NCBI GenBank assembly: GCA_945863885.1
Contig: CAMAZY010000022.1
Span: 1-43,398, forward strand
Direction of reading: 5' to 3'
Source: an uncultured Clostridia bacterium
Lineage (GTDB): Bacteria > Bacillota > Clostridia > Oscillospirales > Acutalibacteraceae
Length of the DNA stretch: 43,398 nt
The notes beneath the pieces were generated by a model that saw only the letters and a list, made by a program, of their open reading frames with translations, did no database searches and was not told where the DNA came from. The translations under genes were made by a program, and so were the position numbers. Within the stretch, counting starts at the first letter, position 1, and the number at the start of each line of letters is the position of its first letter. Below, one piece after another: positions 8,300 through 16,056 of this stretch.

Positions 8300-9439
8300 T
8301 CACTTTTTCCTTCTGAGTGTTGAAAGTGCTTTGTTGATTCCGTCGAGTAACATTTCAATTTCTGTTTCCTCGGTAAATCTCGAAAAGCTTATGCGAAGAG
8401 ACGAATTGATGCGTTCGGTGTCAAGGCCTGCGGCGGTAAGCACGGGGCTTTTATGACCCTTTGCGCAAGCCGAGCCGGACGAAACGTAAATATTTCTATT
8501 CGAAAGAAGATTCAAGACCGCCTCCGACGGAAGCCCCGGCAAAGAGAGGTTGATGATATACGGTAACGCATCGTCGGGACTGTTGAGTACAACACCGTCC
8601 ATATTTTTAAGCTTTTCGACAGTCTGATTCCGTAAGGCTGTTATTTTTTCAAGGCTTTTTTGTACGGTAAGTGCGCTGACCGCACCGGCAAAGCCTGCAA
8701 TAGCCGGCATCGGCTCCGTACCCGGACGCAGATCTCTTTCCTGTCCGCCGCCGACAACGGGCGAAACGAGTCGAACGCCTTTTTTCACATACAGAGCGCC
8801 GGCGCCTTTCGGCCCGTGGATTTTATGGGAGCTGATACTCATTAAGTCAACACCTAACGAGCGGACGGAAAGCGGAATCTTGCCGAAAGCCTGAACGGCG
8901 TCGACGTGAAACAGCGCCGGACAGCTGCTTTTTTTGATGAGGGCGGAAATCTCCCTTATCGGCTCAATTGTGCCGAGTTCATTATTGACCGCCATCACCG
9001 AAACGAGGACGGTTTTTTCGTCAAGCTCATTTTTAAGCTGTTCAAGGTCAACCCGACCGAAGCGGTCAACCCGGAGTCTTACGACCTTGTATCCCTCGCT
9101 TTCGAGCCGGTCGAACGCTTTCATCACGCTCGGGTGCTCGACAGAGCTTGTAATGATTTTGTTTCCCTTGCGTTTTGCCGCTTCAACGGCACCGAAAACG
9201 GCGATATTGTTGCTTTGTGTGCCGCCGCTTGTAAAGACAATTTCCGACGGCTCACAGCCGATTGCTCCGGCAACGGTCTTTCTTGCTCTTTCGAGCAGGT
9301 CTTCGGCTTGTATGCCTTTTTCGTGAAGAGAGGACGGATTGCCCCAGTTGCTTTTTAAACAGTCGAGCATACCATCAATCGCTTCGGAACAGACACGGGT
9401 CGTTGCGCTGTTATCCAGATACGCTTCTATAGGGCACAC
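8300..9439 (-). CDS. Cysteine desulfurase (NifS/IscS family), probable ThiI partner
   Basis: PLP enzyme that releases sulfur from cysteine as a persulfide. The product has up to 379 residues, with DNSATT, TSGGTQSNN, the PLP lysine in SSHKIHGPKG (K206) and the active-site cysteine in SSGSACAKGHKSP (C324). The short active-site loop is typical of NifS-type partners of ThiI. First gene of the operon, with a promoter at 9461-9489. The start is odd: the only canonical codon is GTG 9437-9439, which abuts the AGGAGG, whereas AGGAGG stands at ideal 8-nt spacing from ATA 9428-9430, where the family's usual start (M-E-A-Y-L-D-N-S) would lie. I list the canonical limit, but initiation at AUA is plausible. 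As in Bacillus nifZ-thiI, adjacency suggests a role in tRNA thiolation. Confidence 0.93.
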   Translation of the reverse strand: MCPIEAYLDNSATTRVCSEAIDGMLDCLKSNWGNPSSLHEKGIQAEDLLERARKTVAGAIGCEPSEIVFTSGGTQSNNIAVFGAVEAAKRKGNKIITSSVEHPSVMKAFDRLESEGYKVVRLRVDRFGRVDLEQLKNELDEKTVLVSVMAVNNELGTIEPIREISALIKKSSCPALFHVDAVQAFGKIPLSVRSLGVDLMSISSHKIHGPKGAGALYVKKGVRLVSPVVGGGQERDLRPGTEPMPAIAGFAGAVSALTVQKSLEKITALRNQTVEKLKNMDGVVLNSPDDALPYIINLSLPGLPSEAVLNLLSNRNIYVSSGSACAKGHKSPVLTAAGLDTERINSSLRISFSRFTEETEIEMLLDGINKALSTLRRKK

Positions 9440-9460
9440 CTCCTCACAATAATCCTAACT

Positions 9461-9489
9461 ATTATACAATAAAAACTATATATATGCAA
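9461..9489 (-). promoter_or_regulatory. Sigma-A promoter of the desulfurase-thiI-cinA-sortase-SpoIID operon
   Basis: Leftward TTGCAT (9484-9489), 17 bp, TATAAT (9461-9466). No other good promoter is seen before the five genes, whose gaps are 4, 23, 12 and 96 bp. Confidence 0.82.
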
Positions 9490-9692
9490 CGACAGAACAA
9501 AAAAATCTCGCAGGAAATTTTTAAAATTTTCGTTAATCTCTTCCAAAAAAGCCGGAATTTGTTCACAAAATCGTCTTGAGAGAAATTTTTTCGGCTTCGG
9601 GATTATTTTCATATTTGCTGTCAAAAATATAGTACGAGATGATTTTTAACGCAACATTAAACCTCACCGGGGTTCAAGGAGGATTTTAAAAA

Positions 9693-11036
9693 ATGGAAAC
9701 CGCAAAACGAAGAAAATATATCAAAATCATATCGTTCCTGACGGCGGCGACCCTTTTGTTCGGCGTATGCGCTATTGTAAACGCCGTCAAAGCGAACCGA
9801 TACCGGACGCTGATGCTCGCTTCTTCCCAACGGGCGATGAGCGAGCTTTGCGAAAACCTCGACAGCATAACGGTCTCTTTGCAAAAAGGACTTTACTCTT
9901 CCTCGGGGCCGATGCTTGCCGAAATCTGCGAACAGCTCAACCGCAGTGCTTCCTGCGCCAAGGTGAGTCTCGGTCAGCTTACGAACGAGGACATGGTAAC
10001 AGACGGAATCTTTAAGTTTTTGTCGCAAGTCGGCGATTTTACCGCTTCGGTCAATAAAAATGCCGAAGAAAACAAACCTGTCGGCCAAACCGAACGGGAG
10101 TCGCTTAACAAGCTTTATGAGTATTCCCGTTCTTTAAGTGAGGGCTTAGGCACGGTCCGGGACGGCTGTTACGACGGGACGGTTTCGCTTGAAAAAGCGT
10201 CAAAGCTGATTTCGTCAAACGAGGACGCAGACAGTGCCTATTATGTTGACTCGGTCAACGACGCCGAACAGTCGCTTGCCGATTATCCGACGCTGATTTA
10301 TGACGGTCCGTTTGCCGACAGTGTGCTCGAAAGAGACGCCGAAATGCTGAAAAACGAAAGCGTCATAACCTTTTCGGAAGCAAGAAAAAAGGCCGCCGAC
10401 TATATCGGTGCAAAGCCCACTGAACTGAAAAGGGAAAGCGACGAAAACGGAAAAATAGCGATGTATTGCTTTTCAAAAAGCGGAAAAACGGTTGCCGTGA
10501 CGAAAAAGGGCGGCTATCTCGGCTATATCACAAACCCCGATTATTCGGGCATCGTCTCCATCAACGAAAAAGAAGCCGTCAAAAGGGCGAAAGCCTATCT
10601 TGACAAAATCGGCTATACAAGCATGAAAGAAAGCTATTATTCGACCTACGACGGCGTGTGTACGGTGAACATGGCTTACACAGCCGACGGCATTACGTAT
10701 TATTCCGATCTGATCAAGGTCAGCGTCACGCTTGACAAGGGTGAAATTGCTGCCGTTGACGCAAGGGGATATCTGATGAACCACTGTTACCGCACAGTCG
10801 GCGAGCCGAAAATCAGCGAGAAGCAAGCGAGAGAACAGCTGACTCAAACGCTGACGCTGTTAAACAGCAAAAAAGCGATGATCCCGACAAAATACGGCGG
10901 AGAGAGGCTCTGCTATGAGCTTCACTGCAAGGACAAAAAGAATCAGGAGGTTCTGATCTACGTTGACGCCGTAACCGGGGAAGAGGTCGATATTCTGCTG
11001 CTGCTTTATGCGGACGGCGGTGTTCTGACAAGGTGA
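9693..11036 (+). CDS. ypeB: Germination protein YpeB-like
   Basis: YpeB is needed for assembly and stability of the cortex-lytic enzyme SleB in the spore inner membrane. The 447-residue product matches the family's length (about 450). It has an N-terminal transmembrane anchor (about 10-30), a helical SleB-interacting region containing DYPTLIYDGPFAD, and tandem PepSY-like beta domains at the C-terminus (for example from ITFSEARKKAADYIGAKP onward). The ATG follows AAGGAGG at 10 nt. sleB, usually adjacent, is not in this window. Expression is expected in the forespore, and the upstream 200 bp (9490-9692) show no clear vegetative promoter. It ends 27 bp before a clean terminator. Confidence 0.9.
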   Translation: METAKRRKYIKIISFLTAATLLFGVCAIVNAVKANRYRTLMLASSQRAMSELCENLDSITVSLQKGLYSSSGPMLAEICEQLNRSASCAKVSLGQLTNEDMVTDGIFKFLSQVGDFTASVNKNAEENKPVGQTERESLNKLYEYSRSLSEGLGTVRDGCYDGTVSLEKASKLISSNEDADSAYYVDSVNDAEQSLADYPTLIYDGPFADSVLERDAEMLKNESVITFSEARKKAADYIGAKPTELKRESDENGKIAMYCFSKSGKTVAVTKKGGYLGYITNPDYSGIVSINEKEAVKRAKAYLDKIGYTSMKESYYSTYDGVCTVNMAYTADGITYYSDLIKVSVTLDKGEIAAVDARGYLMNHCYRTVGEPKISEKQAREQLTQTLTLLNSKKAMIPTKYGGERLCYELHCKDKKNQEVLIYVDAVTGEEVDILLLLYADGGVLTR

Positions 11037-11063
11037 AGCATAAAGATATACAACAATTTTCAT

Positions 11064-11084
11064 GCCGCCGGAAAGGCGGCTTTT
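11064..11084 (+). terminator. Terminator of ypeB
   Basis: GCCGCC / GGCGGC stem with GGAAA loop, followed by TTTTCCTTT. Confidence 0.8.
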
Positions 11085-11104
11085 CCTTTGTGCAAATCTC
11101 TGTC

Positions 11105-11134
11105 TTGATTTACGCTTCGGCTTCATGATATGAT
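11105..11134 (+). promoter_or_regulatory. Promoter of the VOC gene
   Basis: TTGATT, 18 bp, TATGAT, 27 bp before the ATG. Confidence 0.65.
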
Positions 11135-11161
11135 TAAAAAAACAGCAGGAGGAAAATAAAA

Positions 11162-11557
11162 ATGAAGCTTGACGGATTCGGAATTATGGCAAAGGATATG
11201 CCGACAATGGTACGGTTTTACCGTGATGTGCTCAGTTTTGAAATCAAAGAAGATGAGAATACAACAAATGTTTATCTTGAAAAAGACGGAACGCTGTTTT
11301 TGCTTTACGCAAGAACGGATTTTGAAAAACTGACCGGTCATTCTTTCAGTTATGCCCACGGGCTTTGCGGACATTTTGAAACGGCGCTCAGTGTCGAAAG
11401 CTTCAAAGACGTTGACGAAGCATTTGAAAAAGCGGTCAAAAACGGTGCAAAGCCGGTTATGCCGCCGACGACCTGTCCGTGGGGACAAAGAACCTGTTAT
11501 ATCGCCGACCCGGAGGGGAATCTGATTGAAATCGGGTCGTTCAACAAAGGAGAATAA
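11162..11557 (+). CDS. VOC-fold protein (glyoxalase/bleomycin-resistance/dioxygenase superfamily)
   Basis: A 131-residue cytoplasmic protein with the paired beta-alpha-beta-beta-beta modules of the vicinal-oxygen-chelate fold. The first module has MVRFYRDVLSFEIKEDE and the second ends in WGQRTCYIADPEGNLIEIGSF, where Glu near the end is the usual metal ligand. Members include glyoxalase I, metallothiol transferases and drug-binding proteins; nothing here decides among them. The ATG is preceded by AGGAGG at 9 nt and the gene has its own promoter. Directly after the stop, a second ribosome site (AAAGGAG) and ATG at 11560 open a frame of only 14 codons that runs into a small inverted-repeat element, so a downstream partner gene may have been lost. 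Confidence 0.88.
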   Translation: MKLDGFGIMAKDMPTMVRFYRDVLSFEIKEDENTTNVYLEKDGTLFLLYARTDFEKLTGHSFSYAHGLCGHFETALSVESFKDVDEAFEKAVKNGAKPVMPPTTCPWGQRTCYIADPEGNLIEIGSFNKGE

Positions 11558-11570
11558 CGATGGGTTCTAA

Positions 11571-11639
11571 GGAACCTCTGAATAAATCACAGCACAGGCT
11601 TTGATGCACAGCTACCTTGCAGATTGAATCAGAGCTTCC
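11571..11639. mobile_element. Possible remnant of a small inverted-repeat element
   Basis: A 69-bp segment is bounded by GGAACCTCTGAAT and AATCAGAGCTTCC, which are inverted and match at 11 of 13 positions. It interrupts a tiny frame (ATG 11560) that has a good ribosome site. No transposase is present. Confidence 0.35.
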
Positions 11640-11681
11640 ATGATAAAGTTATCTGCTTGTTTCCTGTTATTTATTTTCTTG

Positions 11682-11710
11682 TTGACACAGAAATTTCGGC
11701 GTATTATAAT
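11682..11710 (+). promoter_or_regulatory. Consensus promoter of the PI-PLC-like gene
   Basis: TTGACA (11682-11687), 17 bp, TATAAT (11705-11710): a perfect sigma-A match 41 bp before the ATG. Confidence 0.92.
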
Positions 11711-11751
11711 GACAGCGATACGAAGAAAACCGAAAAGAAAAGAGGCTTACC

Positions 11752-12645
11752 ATGATTTATTCAAATTGGATGTCGTATATAAAAGACGACGTGAAAATGA
11801 CGAAGCTTGTGATTCCCGGCTCCCACAATGCGGGCAGTTACGGAATGGGTGCCATGGCGTGCTGTCAGGACGATAATCTGTATGTTCAGATCCTCTACGG
11901 AATCCGTCAGTTCTGCCTGCGGCTTGACACGGACAGAAAGGGCAGGATCGTCCTTGACCATGGTATCACCAAGGGTGATTTGTTTGAAAACGCACTTAAG
12001 GATATCCGGCGTGCGCTTGACGAAAATCCGTCGGAGATTCTTTTCCTCGATATCCGGGAGTATTATCCGCAAAACTTCGGTCCGATCACGCTCCGGTACA
12101 GTGCGGATCCGAAGCAGGTTGATGCTTTACTCGAAAAATATCTTGAACCGGAAAAATATGCTTATCATGACTTCGAAAAAATCAGCGACGTGACAATCGG
12201 CGATATCCGGAAAGCGGGAAAGCGATATATTCTGATCAACGAAAACGAGGATTACCGATACAGCCGAAGCTGTGACCAGATTTTCCCCTGGGATAAAAAG
12301 CTCAACGGTATGAAAGCGGAAAACTACGCCAAGGTTGCGCTTGAATTTTTCGATAAGGAGCAGACCGACGGCCTTTACTGGTTCCAGACGCAGCAAACCC
12401 CGAATCTCGGCACCGAGGTCGGTGTAACAACGCCGAGAAAGCTTGATCTTGATATGAGAAAATATTTCCCGGGATTGATGAAGCAGATTGAAGATAATGC
12501 GTTTTATCTTGAAAGCGCCAACATTATTGCCGGTGACTTTATGACGCATGATCTGATGAAAAGCAAGTCAATTCTCCGGCTGAATCTTGCAAAAGGCAAC
12601 GTTATTCCGGAAAAAGAAACAGAGTACAGAGCGCTTCTTGCGTAA
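11752..12645 (+). CDS. Phosphatidylinositol-specific phospholipase C X-domain-like protein
   Basis: A 297-residue protein with the TIM-barrel half of the PI-PLC family: IPGSHNAGSY (His25), QILYGIRQFCLRLD, and VLDHG (His70). The two histidines correspond to the acid/base pair that cleaves a phosphodiester through a cyclic intermediate. The later IFLDIREYY and YILINENED strands also fit. Secreted bacterial PI-PLCs carry signal peptides; none is visible here, so the substrate may be an intracellular phosphodiester, or export may be non-classical. The ribosome site is modest (AAAGAGG, 7 nt). The MBL-fold gene follows 39 bp downstream and is probably co-transcribed. Confidence 0.82.
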   Translation: MIYSNWMSYIKDDVKMTKLVIPGSHNAGSYGMGAMACCQDDNLYVQILYGIRQFCLRLDTDRKGRIVLDHGITKGDLFENALKDIRRALDENPSEILFLDIREYYPQNFGPITLRYSADPKQVDALLEKYLEPEKYAYHDFEKISDVTIGDIRKAGKRYILINENEDYRYSRSCDQIFPWDKKLNGMKAENYAKVALEFFDKEQTDGLYWFQTQQTPNLGTEVGVTTPRKLDLDMRKYFPGLMKQIEDNAFYLESANIIAGDFMTHDLMKSKSILRLNLAKGNVIPEKETEYRALLA

Positions 12646-12684
12646 GTGCCTGCACATAGACGAAAGAATGAGGATGAAATCAAA

Positions 12685-13383
12685 ATGAACGTTACGGTAA
12701 TCGGAAAATACGGCCCCTACGGAAAGGCAGGGGTCGGTGCGGCAAGCTGCTATCTTGTGGAAAACAACGGAGAATATCTGGTGATGGATATGGGCGCCGG
12801 AACGCTTTCAAGGCTGATGGCGGCGGTCGACATGAAAAAGGTCAATTATATTTATTTTTCGCATCTTCATTACGACCATACGAGCGATTTTCTCGTGTTC
12901 CGGTATTTGCTTGAGGATCTCGACCATAAGGTCACGGTGTTTGCAAGATACGAGGACAGCGAATGGTACCGCTTGCTGTTTACCCATCCGCTGATTGAGG
13001 TCGTGAACATTGACACCGACAGTGTTGTTGAGGTCTGCGGCTTGACGCTGACTTTCTGCGACGTGAACCACCCGGTGCCTTGCTTCGGCGTTACCATTCG
13101 TCAGAAGAACGGAAAAACACTTTGCTATTCGGGGGACACGCTTGACTGTGAAAACGTGGAAAAACTGCTTTGCGACGGTGATTATGTTCTGCTTGACTGC
13201 GCAAGACAGCCGGACTTTAAAGGCCCGCACATGACGATCGATCAGGCAAAGGCTTTTGCCGCCCGTCACCCGGACACGGTCATCATGGCGACCCATCAGT
13301 CGACCGGATATGACCCGGAAAAGGACTTTGAGGGAACCGCCAACCTGATTTCCGTTCAGGAAGGCAAGACATACAGTATCTAA
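12685..13383 (+). CDS. MBL-fold metallo-hydrolase, RNase Z-like subgroup
   Basis: A 232-residue cytoplasmic hydrolase. The metal motif FSHLHYDHTSD (His60, His62, Asp64, His65) is complete; further ligands are in DVNHPVPCFGV, YSGDT and the terminal MATHQSTG. The layout (ligand Asp in SGDT, no exosite arm) resembles short RNase Z-like or phosphodiesterase-type MBL proteins rather than beta-lactamases. I start at ATG 12685, with GAGG upstream; the frame is open further upstream but lacks a start signal. It follows the PI-PLC-like gene closely. A pair of small hairpins (13397-13418 and 13458-13478) lies downstream and may end the transcript. Confidence 0.88.
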   Translation: MNVTVIGKYGPYGKAGVGAASCYLVENNGEYLVMDMGAGTLSRLMAAVDMKKVNYIYFSHLHYDHTSDFLVFRYLLEDLDHKVTVFARYEDSEWYRLLFTHPLIEVVNIDTDSVVEVCGLTLTFCDVNHPVPCFGVTIRQKNGKTLCYSGDTLDCENVEKLLCDGDYVLLDCARQPDFKGPHMTIDQAKAFAARHPDTVIMATHQSTGYDPEKDFEGTANLISVQEGKTYSI

Positions 13384-13396
13384 ACACGGAGGAAGA

Positions 13397-13478
13397 AAGT
13401 TTGAATCAATTCAAACTTAAAGTAAGAAGTAAGGGCGAAGAGTGAAAAGGTGCGGTGAATTTTGCCTGCGGCAAAATT
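13397..13478. other. Two short perfect hairpins after the MBL gene
   Basis: AAGTTTGAA / TTCAAACTT (13397-13418) and AATTTTGCC / GGCAAAATT (13458-13478). Neither is followed by a good T tract. They sit immediately before the MITE-like element. Confidence 0.5.
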
Positions 13479-13484
13479 GATTGT

Positions 13485-13648
13485 AGGCAACCTCTAAAAA
13501 CATCCCGGCATTCGTCATAATGCCCAACTAATGCCGTCTTTGTCGCCCCAAATCCTTGAAATACACAGAGTATGTCTGCTTCATTTTGCCTAAAATCCGA
13601 CATCATTTGTGCACTATGCCGAACGCCTTGAGTTTTTAGAGATTGCCT
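13485..13648. mobile_element. 164-bp MITE-like element, copy 1
   Basis: Bounded by AGGCAACCTCTAAAAA and its inverted partner TTTTTAGAGATTGCCT (15 of 16 pairs). A second element of identical length, also 164 bp, lies at 38855-39018 and shares most of the interior. It carries no transposase, so it would have to move in trans. It ends 52 bp before the start of the PfkB gene and may supply part of that gene's leader. Confidence 0.85.
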
Positions 13649-13699
13649 GTAATTTATTTTATCGCTCTTTTGCGTATTGAGAAAGGAATGGAGATAAAA

Positions 13700-14605
13700 A
13701 TGAAACACTACGAATCGGTGATTATCGGACATATCAGCGAGGACAACAACATTGACCATGAAGACCATGCCATGACCATCTGCGGCGGTGCGGTGCTGTT
13801 TTCGTCTGCTTCGGCGGCGGCGCTCGGCCATAAGGTGGCGGCGGTGACAAGACTTGCCGAAAAGGATTTTGACCGCCTTTCACAGTTTACGCTTGACCCG
13901 GAGGATATCTATGTAATCAAGTCCGAAAACTCGACAACGATGCGAAACAAGTATTTCACTCCCGACAAGGAAAGACGGCTTTCGGCCTGCCTTTCGGTCG
14001 GTGATCCGTTCTTGTGCGACGATATTGATAAGCTCGGAATCACAGGCGATATCTATCATTTTGCCGGCCTTGTTTACGGCGACTTCCCGAACGAGCTGAT
14101 TAAAAAATGTGCAAAACTCGGTAAGGTTGCCGTTGATGTTCAGACCTGTCTTCGCCACGTCGACCGCAAGGACGGTTCGATGTACTTTGAAGATTGGGCG
14201 GACAAGAAGGAAATGCTTCCCTATATCGATTTCCTTAAGACCGACGCCGCCGAAGCGGAAATCATGACGGGTCTTACCGATCGGCTTGAAGCGGCGAAAA
14301 TGCTTCACTCATGGGGAGCCAAGGAGATTTTGATCACACATAACACAGAAGTGCTTGCCTATGACGGAGAGAACGCTTATACCTGCCCGATCCGGGCGAG
14401 GAACTTAAGCGGAAGAACGGGACGGGGTGACACCACCTTTGCCGCCTATATTACCGAGCGGCTTCAAAAAAGCGTGCCGGAGTCCCTTCTGAATGCAACC
14501 GCCATTGTTTCGCTGAAAATGGAAACGCCGGGCGTTTTCAAGGGAACGAGGGACGACGTTGAAGCCTATAAAAAAGAGTTTTACGCCGATTATCTGAACG
14601 GGTAA
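13700..14605 (+). CDS. PfkB-family carbohydrate/nucleoside kinase
   Basis: A 301-residue cytoplasmic kinase of the ribokinase family, transferring phosphate from ATP to a sugar or nucleoside hydroxyl. The C-terminal signature RTGRGDTTFAAY contains the catalytic base Asp244 and the anion hole; the N-terminal GG motif is CGGAVLFSS. The substrate cannot be read from sequence; related proteins act on ribose, inositol derivatives or nucleosides. ATG 13700 is preceded by GGAG at 6 nt. The MITE-like element lies just upstream and the gene is closed by a terminator at 14617-14648. Confidence 0.9.
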   Translation: MKHYESVIIGHISEDNNIDHEDHAMTICGGAVLFSSASAAALGHKVAAVTRLAEKDFDRLSQFTLDPEDIYVIKSENSTTMRNKYFTPDKERRLSACLSVGDPFLCDDIDKLGITGDIYHFAGLVYGDFPNELIKKCAKLGKVAVDVQTCLRHVDRKDGSMYFEDWADKKEMLPYIDFLKTDAAEAEIMTGLTDRLEAAKMLHSWGAKEILITHNTEVLAYDGENAYTCPIRARNLSGRTGRGDTTFAAYITERLQKSVPESLLNATAIVSLKMETPGVFKGTRDDVEAYKKEFYADYLNG

Positions 14606-14616
14606 AAGAGAAAACA

Positions 14617-14648
14617 ATGCGGTGTCTTTTTGCGGATACCGCATTTTA
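14617..14648 (+). terminator. Terminator of the PfkB gene
   Basis: ATGCGGTGTC paired with GATACCGCAT, followed by TTTATTAT. Confidence 0.75.
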
Positions 14649-14670
14649 TTATCGTCTTAGGCCGGCCGAT

Positions 14671-14699
14671 TTGACTTGAAAGCAAAAATGTGATAAAAT
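14671..14699 (+). promoter_or_regulatory. Promoter of the LCP-like gene
   Basis: TTGACT, 17 bp, TAAAAT, 39 bp before the ATG. Confidence 0.8.
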
Positions 14700-14738
14700 C
14701 AACCGTATTTTGAATCAACTGAAAAAGCCGGTGAGAAA

Positions 14739-15689
14739 ATGAAACCACTGCCTCTTGATAAAATCAATAAAATTTTCGGAATAAAACACAAGAAAGCCGA
14801 CCCGAAAGCCGAAAGAAAAAAACAGATGAGAACAAAGAAAATCGACATCAGATTCGTCATTGCCGCTTTCTGTGTCGTTCTGGTCGTTCTTGTCGCCGTG
14901 TCGGCTGTGACGGTTATATCGGAAAGAAATGACGGCTTTTCTGCCGAGCCCTCTGCCGAGGCCGCAGCTGTTCTGGCAGGTGCGTCTGATTCGATATCCG
15001 GGGCGATGGTCAGCGAAGAGGAGCTTGCGCTTGATGCGAATATTCTGCTTGCGTTTACCGAAGACGGAAACAGCGGGCTTGAACTGCTCAGCGTTGTCAA
15101 CATTGATTCGGAGAGCGAACAAATCAAAATTTCCTATATTCCCGTCAGCACATTACAGCAGGTGAATGATTTTTCGGGAACAATGAAAGAGCACATCGAA
15201 AACGGCGGCATACAAGAGCTTCTGTTGGCGGTCGAAGAATATGCCGGGCTTGAAATTGACCGGTTCGCTTGTCTTGACGAAGCGGATTTTGCTGATCTGA
15301 TGAAAGAAATCGGTGAATTTGAAATCAACATTGCCGAAAAAATCAATCATGAGTATAACGGGATCAACTATATCATTGACGAGGGCGAAAATTCTTTTGC
15401 GCCGGATGCCATGCTTCGGTATGTGGTGTATCTGTGTCAGACTCTTTCCTCCGATACAATACCGATTACCGATATCATAGCGGAAATTACCGAAAGACTG
15501 ATTGCGGACGAGAAGGGAAACAAAATCACCTCGCAAAGCTATGAAGCGGTGGTTAATTATGTCGATACCGATATTTCGGCGATGGACATCGTAAACTATA
15601 CACAGGCGATTTCAAAGCTGTTTGACGGCGGTGTATTCCGCAAGGTTGAAGCGGAATCCGATATCGGAAAGCTGAAAGCGGAATCATGA
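14739..15689 (+). CDS. LytR-CpsA-Psr (LCP)-like membrane protein, apparently lacking active-site residues
   Basis: A 316-residue protein with a Lys-rich cytoplasmic start, one transmembrane helix (about 38-60) and an extracellular domain. From NILLAFTEDGNSGLELLSVVNIDSESEQIKI onward the order of elements follows the LCP fold, and AGLEIDRFACLDEADFADLMKEIGEFEINI matches the helix-strand segment around the LCP 'DxxGFxxLVDxLGGVxV' motif. True LCP ligases attach teichoic acids or capsule to peptidoglycan and need Arg/Asp residues (IPRD); here that place reads IPVS. It is therefore probably a non-catalytic relative that binds lipid or glycan, or a regulator. The ATG has GGTGAG at 5 nt. Two tRNA genes follow. 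Confidence 0.7.
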   Translation: MKPLPLDKINKIFGIKHKKADPKAERKKQMRTKKIDIRFVIAAFCVVLVVLVAVSAVTVISERNDGFSAEPSAEAAAVLAGASDSISGAMVSEEELALDANILLAFTEDGNSGLELLSVVNIDSESEQIKISYIPVSTLQQVNDFSGTMKEHIENGGIQELLLAVEEYAGLEIDRFACLDEADFADLMKEIGEFEINIAEKINHEYNGINYIIDEGENSFAPDAMLRYVVYLCQTLSSDTIPITDIIAEITERLIADEKGNKITSQSYEAVVNYVDTDISAMDIVNYTQAISKLFDGGVFRKVEAESDIGKLKAES

Positions 15690-15742
15690 TTTACTTGAAA
15701 ATACACTGACGAAAAACAGATAAAAAAATAATTGAAAAGGTA

Positions 15743-15771
15743 TTGACAATTATTAAAGCTTATACTATAAT
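15743..15771 (+). promoter_or_regulatory. Perfect consensus promoter of the tRNA pair
   Basis: TTGACA, 17 bp, TATAAT, with a 24-bp gap to the tRNA-Met 5' end. Confidence 0.95.
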
Positions 15772-15795
15772 AGACAAGCGTCAGACGCAAGATGT

Positions 15796-15872
15796 GGCGG
15801 TATAGCTCAGTTGGCTAGAGCATTCGGTTCATACCCGGAGTGTCGTAGGTTCGAATCCCACTGCCGCTACCA
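15796..15872 (+). tRNA. tRNA-Met (anticodon CAT), CCA encoded
   Basis: 77 nt. Acceptor GGCGGTA pairs with TGCCGCT through two G-U pairs. The anticodon loop is TTCATAC and the T loop TTCGAAT. It lacks the initiator-type 5' end, so it is either elongator Met or, if modified by TilS, a tRNA-Ile2. Confidence 0.92.
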
Positions 15873-15947
15873 TTTTAAAAATAAAGAGCTCCGGCGGACG
15901 TAATAATGGAACCGTCCTTTCCGTCTCTTTTATATATATATTTATTT

Positions 15948-16022
15948 GGCCCGGTGGTCAAGCGGTTAAGACACCGCCCTTTCACGGCGGTAACACGAGT
16001 TCGATTCTCGTCCGGGTCACCA
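15948..16022 (+). tRNA. tRNA-Glu (anticodon TTC), CCA encoded
   Basis: 75 nt. Acceptor GGCCCGG / CCGGGTC; anticodon arm CCGCC-CTTTCAC-GGCGG; T loop TTCGATT. It is co-transcribed with tRNA-Met. Confidence 0.97.
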
Positions 16023-16056
16023 AAAATCCCGTTCACATTTAGTGGACGGGATTTTT
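16022..16056 (+). terminator. Terminator of the tRNA operon
   Basis: AAAAATCCCGTTCAC pairs with GTGGACGGGATTTTT around a 5-nt loop. From 16057 to 16263 I see only low-complexity DNA and a second GACGGGATTTTT. Confidence 0.9.

Noticed and set aside
13406-13831. Leftward frame sharing words with 38788-39027
   Set aside because: The shared part is exactly the MITE-like element; the rest reads against a PfkB gene. No ribosome site. Kept only as a remark on the element.
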